From positions 1,116,001 through 1,180,000 of the forward strand of contig NZ_AP027292.1 of NCBI RefSeq assembly GCF_030295765.1: 64,000 nucleotides of DNA, in the 5' to 3' direction. The position numbers and the translations under genes are program-made. This DNA comes from Neptuniibacter halophilus. GTDB lineage: Bacteria > Pseudomonadota > Gammaproteobacteria > Pseudomonadales > Balneatricaceae. This document shows, piece after piece, positions 37,385 through 47,257 of this stretch; within the stretch, counting starts at the first letter, position 1, and each line of letters opens with the position of its first letter. The notes under the pieces are model-generated. The model made no database searches and was not told the origin of the DNA. It saw only the letters and a list, made by a program, of their open reading frames with translations.

Positions 37385-39430
37385 CTAGGCAACGGCGCGC
37401 TGTCCGTTCGCCAGAGAACCCGCCATCGCCACCGGTACGGTCGGACGAATGGAGGAAACCAGATAACCGAGAATGTCTGATACCGGCTCAGGCTGGCGCA
37501 GGGTCTCGGGCACATAACTCGGTTTGTGAATAATTTCCCGGGCGACCAGTTCATCCAGTAAGCCCAGATAGCTGAAACTGGTTTTACCAATATAGAGGTT
37601 GCTGATATCGCCCTCCTGATACAGCCTCAGCGCTTCGCTCAGGCCGCGCAGGTAAAGATAATCTTTGGTAAAGCCCCCGGCCCTGTGTACCCGGGCGGTC
37701 AGCTTAAACGCGGCCTCGCGGCCCATCTTCATCTCTTCATGCAGATAGAAAAAGGTATGCCGGAAATTGTCGTGAGCCAGCATCTCTTTCACCGCCAGAA
37801 CCCGCAGCGCCAGCCCCTGTAACCGCTCCAGCGACAGGCTGCCGCTGTGGAATTCATTGAGTATCGCCAGCCCCTCCTGGGTCATGGTGTTTCCGGGCAG
37901 CCCGAGAGAGAACACCTTCAACGGCTGTTGCGCGGCATTCAGGGTGGTCGACATATGCACCCCCAGTTCATGGTGCGCCAGTGCCTTTAATTCATTCCGG
38001 CTGAAACTGCTGTTGCGGTTGATATAGAGGGTTTTACGGCTATTCGACACCATCGCCGACGCCACGATCTTGCTGCTCACCTCGATACGGCAATCCATCT
38101 GCCAGCGGCGGGCATGGCTGTGGAAATAGTCAATCGCCTCATCCAGTCCGACCGTTTCGTTACTGGTATCGCTGTAGGCCGCAGCGTGCAGCAGAAAACG
38201 CGCATTCGCTTCATCAACCAGACTCGGCTCGCCGTAGTATTTCAGCGAGTTATAAACAAACTGCGACGAACCGGCGCTGATCAGCAGATCGATCTTGCCA
38301 GACAGGGAATCCACCACCTGGCCGTACATTAGCTGGATACCGGGATCGCGAATTTTGTCCACCGGTAAGCGATAAAGCCGTTCTCGAAACAGGTAGGGAT
38401 CAATCTCCAGCGGCTTGTAGCTGAACTGGGGCGAGTAACTGCCAAGCCTTGCGAAAAACTTGCGTTTCTCCTGCTGCAGGTTCACCGGGTTGATGTAGTA
38501 CAGGGTTTCCAGCCCCCGTGCTAACCGATACAGCTCGCGATCAACTTTGCTGATCACCGGATCCAGTTGAGAGGACAGCATATCCGGCTGCCGGGTCCGT
38601 GAACGTCGGGTGTACTGGCGCGAAAAATAGGCACCGGTATCGGTAAAGCACTCCTTGAGACCCGCTTTCAGATCGTTCAGCAGCAACGGATACACCGTGC
38701 CGCTCAGCTCATCCATAAACAGCTTGCGTACTTCACAGGGCAGAACCAGTGTGTTTTCAAACCGGCTGTTGACGTGACCGATCAGGTAACCCCGTCCATG
38801 AAAGACCCGATTCAATGCTGCTGTGACCGGCTGACCTTCATGCTGAATCCGGCTGAGCCCTTTGCGGAACCGTTCCACCACACGAGACCAGCGATCCATA
38901 TCGATCTGTTCGGTGCCGATGTTAAACGCCGGTGCATCACCTTCAATCCGCTGGCCATTATAGGAGTGGATATCAAACACCAGACAGGCGCCAAAGCGCT
39001 GTTCCACTTTGCTGATCAGCGCATCCAGAATACGGTAGAACCGACGGTGCCGGGTCAGGCTATCCTGCCGCTGCCGAGACGTCGGCGCTTTCTGCCAGAC
39101 CTGTTTGCCCCAGGCGCGCTTGTAAATGCAGGTAGCGATCGGCCGGTTCAGATCGTAGAAATAGCGTGAGTCATTACCGATCAGGGTGATCGGCATCGCT
39201 TCAATCAGATCGGCGGTGTAAGGGTCCTCTTCATAGAGGCGCTCCTCAGTCGACAGCAGACACTGCTTTTGCAGTGACTCAGGAAAGGCGCTGCCATTAT
39301 GTACTGCGGTATGAATCGCCGGCGTATAGTCCTGTACCCGCAGCGTGAATGAGCCATCCTCAGCCTCACACTCAAACAGTTCACCGGCGGCAATCGCCTC
39401 CAGGATCTTCTCTTCAGACAGCTTCTGCAT
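37385..39430 (-). CDS. N-formylglutamate amidohydrolase-like domain fused to a QEGLA (DUF1704/MATCAP-like) metallopeptidase
   Basis: The 681-residue protein has two catalytic-looking halves. The N-terminal half (about 30-290) looks like the N-formylglutamate amidohydrolase fold, with HNGSAFP (His44) and FDIHSYN (Asp153, His155) as metal ligands. The C-terminal half (about 300-640) is the DUF1704 family, often labelled 'flavohemoglobin expression-modulating QEGLA motif protein', with HELGVH (His487, Glu488, His492) and QEGLA at 518-522. Human MATCAP, a tubulin tyrosine carboxypeptidase, belongs to the same family and has the same HExxxH pattern. The start MQKLSEEK has AAGG upstream and overlaps the ligase gene by 17 bases; a longer frame exists upstream. 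Activity here is untested. Confidence 0.85.
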   Translation of the reverse strand: MQKLSEEKILEAIAAGELFECEAEDGSFTLRVQDYTPAIHTAVHNGSAFPESLQKQCLLSTEERLYEEDPYTADLIEAMPITLIGNDSRYFYDLNRPIATCIYKRAWGKQVWQKAPTSRQRQDSLTRHRRFYRILDALISKVEQRFGACLVFDIHSYNGQRIEGDAPAFNIGTEQIDMDRWSRVVERFRKGLSRIQHEGQPVTAALNRVFHGRGYLIGHVNSRFENTLVLPCEVRKLFMDELSGTVYPLLLNDLKAGLKECFTDTGAYFSRQYTRRSRTRQPDMLSSQLDPVISKVDRELYRLARGLETLYYINPVNLQQEKRKFFARLGSYSPQFSYKPLEIDPYLFRERLYRLPVDKIRDPGIQLMYGQVVDSLSGKIDLLISAGSSQFVYNSLKYYGEPSLVDEANARFLLHAAAYSDTSNETVGLDEAIDYFHSHARRWQMDCRIEVSSKIVASAMVSNSRKTLYINRNSSFSRNELKALAHHELGVHMSTTLNAAQQPLKVFSLGLPGNTMTQEGLAILNEFHSGSLSLERLQGLALRVLAVKEMLAHDNFRHTFFYLHEEMKMGREAAFKLTARVHRAGGFTKDYLYLRGLSEALRLYQEGDISNLYIGKTSFSYLGLLDELVAREIIHKPSYVPETLRQPEPVSDILGYLVSSIRPTVPVAMAGSLANGQRAVA

Positions 39431-40451
39431 CTTCAATCGCCTTGCGGAAAGCGTTCTTACGCTCGAGCACGTGCTCCTTAGCCGCAACAATGTTTTCAAT
39501 AAAATCCACTACCCGGGTCTGGAGTTTGACCCGGTTGAGACGGTTGATACGGGTAATACCGCCCGGCGACAGTACATTCACTTCGATCAGCTTGCCGCTG
39601 ATCACGTCGAGACCGACAAAGTACAGTCCATCTCGCACCAGTTGCGGCCCGATCGCCCGGCACAGCTCTTTCTCTTCCTTGCTGAGGACGTGCTTCACCT
39701 CTTTGCCGCCGGCATGAATATTGGAACGCACGTCATCACCGGAAGGCACCCGCTTCATCGCCCCGATCGGCTCACCATTAAGCATCAGAATACGCACGTC
39801 ACCTTTATCCGCGCCCTCAACATACTCCTGCAGGATCACGTAGTTACTCTCAGCCCCGGAACCGATATAAAAATCCAGCAGCGAGCGAAAGTTCTGGCGG
39901 GCGTTCTTCTCGATCACAATCACACCCTGACCGCCATATCCGTTGAGCGGCTTCATGATCATCTTCTCGGTCGGCGCATCACGCAGTACGTGTTCCAGAT
40001 ACTCGCGGTTTTTCGATACATGGGTCGCCGGCACAAAACGGCTGGCATCACCACTGAATGACGCGGTATAGAGCTTGTTATTGGCAATCCGCAGACCATC
40101 GATATCATTCATGATAAAGACGTCATTACGCACCGAATCCAGAAAGTTCAGCGCCACCGTATCCAGTGGCGGGTTCGCGCGCATTACAATCGCGTCAAAC
40201 CCGGCCAGCGGCAGTTTGCAGCGCTTAAACTCCGCTTTACGGTAAAACGAAGGGATATTGCCGCTGATCTTGCTGCTCTTGCGCAGCACATTACAGAACG
40301 CATGGGCGGTGTTATTGCGGACGGTCAGGTTATGGGGAGTGGTTATTGCCACAGTAATTCCGCGGCTGGCCGCTTCATGGATGATCCGCAGGGTGGAATC
40401 ATTATCGGGATCGATACGTTCCCACGGGTACATAAGAAAACAAATTTTCAC
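39414..40451 (-). CDS. Glutathione-synthetase-like ATP-grasp ligase
   Basis: The 345-residue protein belongs to the GshB/RimK-type ATP-grasp group: MKICFLMYPWERIDPDNDST at the start, MKPLNGYGGQGVIVIEK for the nucleotide, DVRILMLNGEPIGAMKRVP, and EVNVLSPGGITRINRL with the Asn metal ligand. GshB makes glutathione from gamma-glutamylcysteine and glycine, but no gshA is beside it, and the operon partners are a peptidase fusion and a small charged protein. It therefore probably joins an amino acid to a carboxylate on some other peptide or protein. It heads the minus-strand operon. Confidence 0.85.
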   Translation of the reverse strand: MKICFLMYPWERIDPDNDSTLRIIHEAASRGITVAITTPHNLTVRNNTAHAFCNVLRKSSKISGNIPSFYRKAEFKRCKLPLAGFDAIVMRANPPLDTVALNFLDSVRNDVFIMNDIDGLRIANNKLYTASFSGDASRFVPATHVSKNREYLEHVLRDAPTEKMIMKPLNGYGGQGVIVIEKNARQNFRSLLDFYIGSGAESNYVILQEYVEGADKGDVRILMLNGEPIGAMKRVPSGDDVRSNIHAGGKEVKHVLSKEEKELCRAIGPQLVRDGLYFVGLDVISGKLIEVNVLSPGGITRINRLNRVKLQTRVVDFIENIVAAKEHVLERKNAFRKAIEDAEAV

Positions 40452-40974
40452 GAAGTAATCTGCGCCGAAAGCTAAATACGATAAAGATTATTAATCAAAA
40501 AGAGATGCACAACACATGACAGAGGAATCATCAGCACCGTCCGGACGGTCAGCGCTATTACAGGGTCAGTCAGAAGCATATTCTACGCCCCTTATTACCC
40601 GGAATTCCCAATATTCACATTTGGGCGGATTATTAAGGGGCTAAAAGCAAGAGTAAAACGAGGCTTTTTGATCATATCGATCAAAAATTTTTATTGTCCT
40701 TGAGCCATAACCGCTTTTCCGCTTAAAACCAGCGCTTTACACCTAAAGGTCAGTATCTGCCGCACGGAGGATGGTGTAGAAAAACATCTGCAATCTGTCC
40801 GCGAGCGACCGATGAGTCTGACGCTGCGGGAATTGAAGTATAAAAAGAGGGACAGGAAGTCCTCCGAAAGAGCCATGATCACTATAACTGTCATGCTCAT
40901 GGTCTAAACTTACAAGTCGTAGATAGCCCGATGGCCAAGATCTGCGTACGATCTAAAACACAGGACTGTATTAG
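40452..40974. other. Divergent spacer between the ligase operon and the phosphorelay operon
   Basis: About 520 bp with no convincing gene. It holds promoters in both directions by position. An inverted repeat GCCCCTTATTA/TTATTAAGGGGC (40592-40643, loop about 27) is the clearest structure and may be a terminator or operator. A palindrome ATATCGAT lies near 40675. A short minus frame of 69 codons here has no supporting features. Confidence 0.55.
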
Positions 40975-43173
40975 ATGGTTAGGGACACAAGGCCGGAAAC
41001 GGCATTGCAACGCTACAGGATTCTGGCGGTAGATGACGACCCCACCCAACTGGAACTGGTTTCTGAATCGCTGAGCCCGGAATACGATGTTATTCTCGCC
41101 ACCTCCGCAGGTCGGGCGCTGGATCTTCTGCATGCAGGAGAAACCCCGAACCTGATCCTGCTTGATGTGATGATGCCTGACGTCAGCGGCTTTGATTTCT
41201 GCCAGCAAGTACGCAATATCACCCGCCTGAATAACGTACCGATCATCTTTCTGACCGCGCTCGCCGATGAACAGTCAGAACTTTGGGGCTTCAATATTGG
41301 TGCATCCGATTATCTGCACAAACCGGTGAGCCCGAAACTGCTGAAGGCCCGGGTCAAAGCCCAGATCTCCGTCCGCTCCATGCTGGAAACCCTGATCAAT
41401 CTGAATCAGGAGCTTTCGCTTCACCTGCAGGACACCCTGACAGCCAGCATTATGGCCGATACCGCCATCGAATCCGGCGAAATACTGCCGGAGATCTACC
41501 GTGATATCTTTCTTAAAACCAACGAAGGCATCATGGTAGCCGATGCCGACGCCAATACCATGACGGTTAACCCCGCCTTCAGTCGCATTACCGGCTTTAG
41601 CCTGAACGACGTGAAGGGGAAACCCTCCATTATGAAATCCGGGCTGCATGAACGCGCCTTCTACGAGAAGATGTGGAGCGACCTGAATCACAATGACACC
41701 TGGTGCGGTGAAATCTATAATCAGCGTAAATCCGGAGAGCGTTATCCGGAGCTGCGTTCCATCACAGTCCTGCGCAACAGCGCAGGCGCAGTGTGTCACT
41801 ATATTTCGGTGTTCAGTGACATATCCGATCTGAAGAAAAATCAGGAACAACTGGAATACCTGATGTGGCATGAGCCCATGACCGGGCTGCCCAACCGCCT
41901 GCTGATCAAGGAAAAGATCGACACCCTGCTGCACAGTTGCCGGGCGATGAACACCAGCACCGCCCTGATTCAGCTCGATATCAACTACTACAAACGCCTG
42001 ATCGAAGCCAAAAACCTCTCCGATGAGGGCTTTCTCAGCGAACTGATTGGCCGCATCCAGAGTATCGCTCAGGAGGATGATCAGCTAACGCTGGCCAGCC
42101 TTGGCCGCGATGAGCTCCTGCTTCTGCTGAACAAACCGAAAGCCAGCGCCGACACCGCGTCTGCTAACGCCTACAACCTGATCGACCGGCTTGAAGAGAT
42201 TCTTGCCACTCCCTTTATTATCAACGACATCGGTCAGTTACAGATCTCTGCGACCTACGGCATTGTGATTCTGCCGGACAATATCCAGTCGGGTGAAGAA
42301 GCGCTGCGTTGCGTAGATGTTGCACATAACTTTGCCAAAGAGTCCGGACAGAAACGCCACTTTTACAAACAGGCCCTGATCGACGGAATCCAGAACAAGC
42401 TGAAACTGGAAGCCGCGCTGGCCCGGGCCATCGAGCTAAATGAGCTGCGCTTTTATGTTCAACCCCAGTATTCGGTTTCCGGAGAGCTCTCCGGGCTGGA
42501 ATCACTGGTACGCTGGCAACACCCGGTGGAAGGCATGATCCCCCCGGACCGGTTTATTCCGGTTGCAGAGGAGCGCCACCTGATCGCCGCCATTGATCGC
42601 TGGATGCTGACTCAGGCCTGCCAGTTGCTGACCCAACTGCAACCGCTCGCGCCGGAATGCCGCGTTTCGGTGAATATCAGCGCACTGCACTTTGCCGAAG
42701 AGGACTTTGTATTGCAGATCCGGGATATCCTTCTCAACCACACAATCAACGCCGACCGGCTGGTGCTGGAGATTACCGAAAGCCTGATTATTAAAGATAT
42801 CCCCGATGTTATCAGTAAGATGAAGAGCCTGACCCGCCTCGGGATACAGTTCTCCATTGACGATTTTGGCACCGGTTACTCCTCCCTTGCCTACCTCAAG
42901 CGCCTCCCCTTTCAGGAGGTCAAAATCGATAAGCAGTTTATTCTGCATGCACCCCATGAAAAGAACGATGCCGAGATTATCGCCCTGATTTATCAACTCG
43001 CCGACTCGCTGGGCGTGCGGGTGATTGCCGAAGGGGTAGAAAGCCTGCAGCACGCCACTATGCTGAGTGAAAGATATCCGAGCATGGAACATCAGGGCTA
43101 CTATTACAGCCAGCCCCTGCCGGTCGACAGATGGCTGGAGCAACTGATCAGCACGAGACAACAAACCGGATGA
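40975..43173 (+). CDS. Receiver-PAS-GGDEF(degenerate)-EAL response regulator
   Basis: The 732-residue cytosolic protein has a receiver (Asp64 in LILLDVMMPDVSG), a PAS domain (about 175-290, NEGIMVADADANTMTVNPAFSRITGF), a GGDEF domain whose active motif is GRDEL (probably inactive as cyclase) and an EAL-family domain reading ESL with DDFGTGYSSLAYLK and EITES. It probably breaks down c-di-GMP, with GTP or the receiver as an allosteric input. It is the first gene of a three-gene run: 46 bases separate it from the hybrid kinase. The start codon ATG at 40975 is the only nearby good one. Confidence 0.9.
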   Translation: MVRDTRPETALQRYRILAVDDDPTQLELVSESLSPEYDVILATSAGRALDLLHAGETPNLILLDVMMPDVSGFDFCQQVRNITRLNNVPIIFLTALADEQSELWGFNIGASDYLHKPVSPKLLKARVKAQISVRSMLETLINLNQELSLHLQDTLTASIMADTAIESGEILPEIYRDIFLKTNEGIMVADADANTMTVNPAFSRITGFSLNDVKGKPSIMKSGLHERAFYEKMWSDLNHNDTWCGEIYNQRKSGERYPELRSITVLRNSAGAVCHYISVFSDISDLKKNQEQLEYLMWHEPMTGLPNRLLIKEKIDTLLHSCRAMNTSTALIQLDINYYKRLIEAKNLSDEGFLSELIGRIQSIAQEDDQLTLASLGRDELLLLLNKPKASADTASANAYNLIDRLEEILATPFIINDIGQLQISATYGIVILPDNIQSGEEALRCVDVAHNFAKESGQKRHFYKQALIDGIQNKLKLEAALARAIELNELRFYVQPQYSVSGELSGLESLVRWQHPVEGMIPPDRFIPVAEERHLIAAIDRWMLTQACQLLTQLQPLAPECRVSVNISALHFAEEDFVLQIRDILLNHTINADRLVLEITESLIIKDIPDVISKMKSLTRLGIQFSIDDFGTGYSSLAYLKRLPFQEVKIDKQFILHAPHEKNDAEIIALIYQLADSLGVRVIAEGVESLQHATMLSERYPSMEHQGYYYSQPLPVDRWLEQLISTRQQTG

Positions 43174-43219
43174 GACCCGCTTTAAAGCCACTGCCCCTGT
43201 CACGACTAAGGACACCTGA

Positions 43220-46200
43220 ATGATAAACAACGCGTCAAAGCCATATGTTGCACGCGACTACCGAATTCCGGAACTGCTGGCACTGTTCGTCGCCCTCATC
43301 TCCGCCGCAGTCTTTATCTGGCTGGACAGGCATCAGACCGAAGCCGCTCTTGGCAATTTCAGTTATGAAGAACACAAGATCATGGAGCAGCAGATCGGAC
43401 GGCTGGGGCAGCACTTCGAACATGTCAGTAATGCGCTGGACGCTCTGGCAGAGCAGCTCCGCACCGATCCCGGAACCGAGGTACTGGAAGCCAACTGGGT
43501 TACCCTGATGCGCGCCAACCCTGAGTTTTATCAGTTGCGCTGGATCAACCCGGAGGGTCAGGAGTTACTCAAGGGCGTTAACCAGCAAAACAAAATCCGG
43601 CTGGAACCGGCTGATCAACTTCAGGATAAAAGCCAGCGCGACTATTTCAGGGCGATGCAGGCGCTGCAACCGGGAGCCACCTATATCTCGCCGATGGAGC
43701 TGAATAAAGAGTTTGGCAAGATCGAAACGCCCCATCGTCCGGTGGTACGTATCGCCAAGCGCATCAGCCCCCGGCATGGCTACCTGATTATTAATCTGGA
43801 TCTGGAGAGCCTGATTCTGCAGATCAGCAATCAGTACCGCGACCGGGCAGACAGTTGGCTGATCAACGGTGACGGCGACTGGCTGGTCGCGCCCGAATCA
43901 CAACTGGAGTGGGGCTTCATGCTGGGGCAGCGCCACACCATCAGTGAGTACTTCCCGCCCCGGATCAGCAGTGCAATTCTGCAACAGGAACCCTACTCCG
44001 TGCGGCTGCCAGATGGGCGCCTGCTGCTTTCTCTGCCCCTGAGCCTGAGCCCGGAACAAGCGATCAGCGGCGGACTGATCTACCTGCGCCGCTTTAACGC
44101 CGAGTACGTTGAGCGAATACTCAGCAGTGGACGGATCGCACCGCTGTACTCGCTGCTGTTTCTTGCGGCGCTGATCCCGCTGATCTTTCTCATTATCTAT
44201 CGTCAGGGGCTCTCCTATCAGCAACTGTCGAGCAGACACCATCAGCAGGCCCGGGAACTGGGTCGCCTCGAAAACCTGGCCAATTTCCTGCCCCAACTGA
44301 CCTGGACCTGCACCCCGGAAGGCGAATGCGATTTCATCAGTGAGTCCTGGGCGAATTACACCGGGGCCCATAAAGATTACCTGCTGGGCAGCGGCTGGCT
44401 TGACTATATACACCCGGATGACCGCAAACACCTGATTGACAGCTGGTCGCACAGCATCGCGACCGGCGAGGATTTTTACTGCCGCTTCCGAATTCGCAAT
44501 GCAGAACAGGAGTACCGAACCTTTGCCAACCGGGCCACCGCCCTGCGCGATGAGCAGGGGCAGATCCAGAAATGGTTCGGTTCCAATACGGATATTCAGG
44601 ACCGGATCAGCTACGAGCAGGAGCTGGAACAGCATAAACAGGCACTGGAACAGGATCTGGCCCAGACCAACAGTGAATTGCAAAACACCCTGCACCGGCT
44701 GCAACTGGCCTCGGAATCGACCGGGCTGGGGATATGGGAATACGATCTGGAACAGGGCAGCCTGATCTGGGACCCACGCATGTTTGAGCTGTATGGCGTT
44801 GATCCGGCTAAGGCCAGCAATGACTACCACCAATGGGCTGATGCGCTGCATCCGGAGGATCAGGCCCGGGCAATCGAAGATCTGAACGAAGCCCTGAGTC
44901 ACTCACGACCGTTCAACTCAGAGTTCAGAATCGTCCACCCGACGCTGGGCGTACGCTGGATCAAGGCGAACGCGCTGCTGGAGATCGAAGACAACAAAAT
45001 TATTAAAATGGTCGGTGCCAACCGGGATATCACCGCCGAAAAGAACCTGACTCAAAAACTGGAAAAGCTCAATCTGGAACTGGAACAGGAAGCCGAGAAT
45101 GCCCGGGCGTCAGCCGAATCCAAGGCGCGCTTCCTCGCCAATATGAGCCATGAGATACGCACGCCGATGAACGGCGTTATGGGTATGCTGGCGCTGCTCA
45201 AGGATTCCCGGCTCAACAGCCAGCAGAAGGTATACGCCGACAAGGCCTTCTTTGCTGCGGAACGCCTGCTCGGTATTCTCAACGACATCCTTGACCTGTC
45301 GCGGATGGACTCTGGCAAGCTCAGTCTGAACATCGGCCCCTGCTCTGTGGATAAACTGATTCAGGACTCCGTCGAGCTGTTCACCATCACCGCCGAGCAG
45401 AAGAACATTAAATTGCTGGTCGATATCGACCCGGATACACCGCTGCAATTAATGGCCGATACCCTGCGTCTGAGCCAGATTCTCTCTAATCTGGTAGGTA
45501 ATGCGGTCAAATTCACCCCGGCCGGCGGGCATGTCTGGGTCTCCTTCCGGGCCAGCCGGCTGGACTCCGAGCATTGCAGCCTGATTGCCGAAGTCCGGGA
45601 TGACGGTATCGGCCTCTCTGAAGAGATGCAGGCGAAGCTGTTTCAGGAGTTTTCACAGGCCGATGAAACCATGACCCGGGGCCACGGCGGCACGGGGCTG
45701 GGTCTGGCCATCTGTAAACGCCTCAGCGACCTGATGCACGGCAGCCTGATCGCTGAGAGCACACCCGGTGAAGGTACGCTGTTCCGCCTGACAGTACCGC
45801 TGCGCCTGGCCGAACAGAACAGCGCTCTGCGCCACGGCAACCTCTCAGATATTCATCTGGTATTGCTCTCTGAAGTGCCCAGCACCCGGGCGATGCTGCA
45901 GGCCCATGTGCCGCACTGGCGTGTCCGGCTGAGCACGGTGGACAATATCCGCTCCGCGCTGGAGGTGATTCGTGAAAGCCAGCAGGAGCAGCAGCGCGTA
46001 ATCCTTCTGGTCGAGGAAAAAGCCGAAGAGGTGACCACCCTGCTGGCTCAGCAACCTGATAACACAGCCATTCTGAAGCAAGCCCAGCGTTGTATCTTTA
46101 TCTCTCCGAGCATCGACTCCTCCATCAAAACCCGGCTCAGCGAAGAAGGCTTTGAACTGCAGGAAAACCCGTTGAATCCGTCCAAGGTATATCAGACACT

Positions 46201-47257
46201 GAAGAGCCTTGCCGAGCAGGATAAACCTGAGGAGCCCGATCAGACACCGCAAAGCCAGATGATCTTCCCGGGCCTGCGGATTCTCTCCGTGGATGATGTC
46301 GCCATGAACCGCGATGTGGTTGAAGGCCTGCTGACACCGCTTCAGGTCGAGCTGACACAGGTGGCCTCCGGCACCGATGCGATCGCCCTCTGCCGTGATC
46401 AGGAGTTTGATCTGATCCTGATGGATGTACACATGGAGGATATGACCGGTCTGGATGCCACTCGCCTGATCCGCGCCCTGAAGATCAAACAGCCGGTCAT
46501 CCTCGGACTATCGGCGTCGGTACTGGACGAGGATCGCCGCGCCGCGCTGCAGGCCGGCATGAACGGGTATCTGACCAAACCATTTATCCTCAGGGAGTTT
46601 ACGGACGAAATCACCCGGCATGGGATTACAGGTGAGGAATACACTCAGCCAGGCGACACCCCGGAAGCGTTCAGCCCGGAACTTCCGGCGTTTATCGATC
46701 AGCGCGATGTCGAAGCCAAAATGGCCGGGGATTTTCAGTTGTTAAACCGCTGTATCCACAGTTATCTGAACAGTTTCGACGCTTTTGCCGATGACTATCG
46801 CCAGGCGATTGAAGCCGGTGACCTGCAGCAATGTAAGGCACTGATGCACAAGCTCAGGGGAGCCAGCGCCAATCTGTCGGATATTGAACTGTCCCGGCTG
46901 GCCGCTGCTCAGGAGACTGCCCACCACAACGGACAACTGGCTGACAGCGAAGCCGCCCTGCACTGCTTTGAAACCCACTACCAGAGCCTCAGGCAATGGA
47001 GCCGGCAACAGCCCACCGGGGAAAAAACAGATCAGGAACAACTCTCTGCTGAGGCTTTCGATGAATTGTTTGAACGTATTGTGCAGCTTTTAAGCCACAG
47101 CCAGTATGTTAGTCACGAAGATAGGCAGCTATTATTAGATGAGATAAGAAGGCGGGGTTTATGCTCTGAAACAGAGGAGCTGGAACAGGCCTTCAACACC
47201 TTTAACTATGAAGCGGCGGCCACCCTGTTAAATGCTGTCAGGAAATCAGATGGATAA
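43220..47257 (+). CDS. Large hybrid sensor kinase with PAS, receiver and HPt domains
   Basis: The 1345-residue protein has an N-terminal helix (about 16-35), a periplasmic sensor of dCACHE/CHASE size (to about 300), a second helix (about 310-330), two PAS domains (about 345-475 and 500-625), HisKA with His644 ([17 protein letters not shown]), ATPase (NLVGNAVKFTP, GTGLGLAIC), a degenerate receiver-like segment, a receiver with Asp1069 (LILMDVHMEDMTG) and an HPt domain with His1210 (MHKLRGASA). It can pass phosphate His-Asp-His to both neighbours. The GGDEF gene overlaps its end by eight bases. Confidence 0.92.
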   Translation: MINNASKPYVARDYRIPELLALFVALISAAVFIWLDRHQTEAALGNFSYEEHKIMEQQIGRLGQHFEHVSNALDALAEQLRTDPGTEVLEANWVTLMRANPEFYQLRWINPEGQELLKGVNQQNKIRLEPADQLQDKSQRDYFRAMQALQPGATYISPMELNKEFGKIETPHRPVVRIAKRISPRHGYLIINLDLESLILQISNQYRDRADSWLINGDGDWLVAPESQLEWGFMLGQRHTISEYFPPRISSAILQQEPYSVRLPDGRLLLSLPLSLSPEQAISGGLIYLRRFNAEYVERILSSGRIAPLYSLLFLAALIPLIFLIIYRQGLSYQQLSSRHHQQARELGRLENLANFLPQLTWTCTPEGECDFISESWANYTGAHKDYLLGSGWLDYIHPDDRKHLIDSWSHSIATGEDFYCRFRIRNAEQEYRTFANRATALRDEQGQIQKWFGSNTDIQDRISYEQELEQHKQALEQDLAQTNSELQNTLHRLQLASESTGLGIWEYDLEQGSLIWDPRMFELYGVDPAKASNDYHQWADALHPEDQARAIEDLNEALSHSRPFNSEFRIVHPTLGVRWIKANALLEIEDNKIIKMVGANRDITAEKNLTQKLEKLNLELEQEAENARASAESKARFLANMSHEIRTPMNGVMGMLALLKDSRLNSQQKVYADKAFFAAERLLGILNDILDLSRMDSGKLSLNIGPCSVDKLIQDSVELFTITAEQKNIKLLVDIDPDTPLQLMADTLRLSQILSNLVGNAVKFTPAGGHVWVSFRASRLDSEHCSLIAEVRDDGIGLSEEMQAKLFQEFSQADETMTRGHGGTGLGLAICKRLSDLMHGSLIAESTPGEGTLFRLTVPLRLAEQNSALRHGNLSDIHLVLLSEVPSTRAMLQAHVPHWRVRLSTVDNIRSALEVIRESQQEQQRVILLVEEKAEEVTTLLAQQPDNTAILKQAQRCIFISPSIDSSIKTRLSEEGFELQENPLNPSKVYQTLKSLAEQDKPEEPDQTPQSQMIFPGLRILSVDDVAMNRDVVEGLLTPLQVELTQVASGTDAIALCRDQEFDLILMDVHMEDMTGLDATRLIRALKIKQPVILGLSASVLDEDRRAALQAGMNGYLTKPFILREFTDEITRHGITGEEYTQPGDTPEAFSPELPAFIDQRDVEAKMAGDFQLLNRCIHSYLNSFDAFADDYRQAIEAGDLQQCKALMHKLRGASANLSDIELSRLAAAQETAHHNGQLADSEAALHCFETHYQSLRQWSRQQPTGEKTDQEQLSAEAFDELFERIVQLLSHSQYVSHEDRQLLLDEIRRRGLCSETEELEQAFNTFNYEAAATLLNAVRKSDG

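Noticed and set aside
37385..39430. Use of the name 'flavohemoglobin expression-modulating protein' as a function
   Set aside because: The label comes from an old phenotype name for the family. No flavohemoglobin gene is nearby and the sequence shows a metallopeptidase pattern, so I describe it by domains.
37385..39430. Role in histidine degradation through the N-formylglutamate half
   Set aside because: No hut genes are present, and the fusion and neighbours point elsewhere.
40691..40900. A 69-codon minus frame in the divergent spacer
   Set aside because: No family resemblance or upstream site; it sits in probable promoter DNA.
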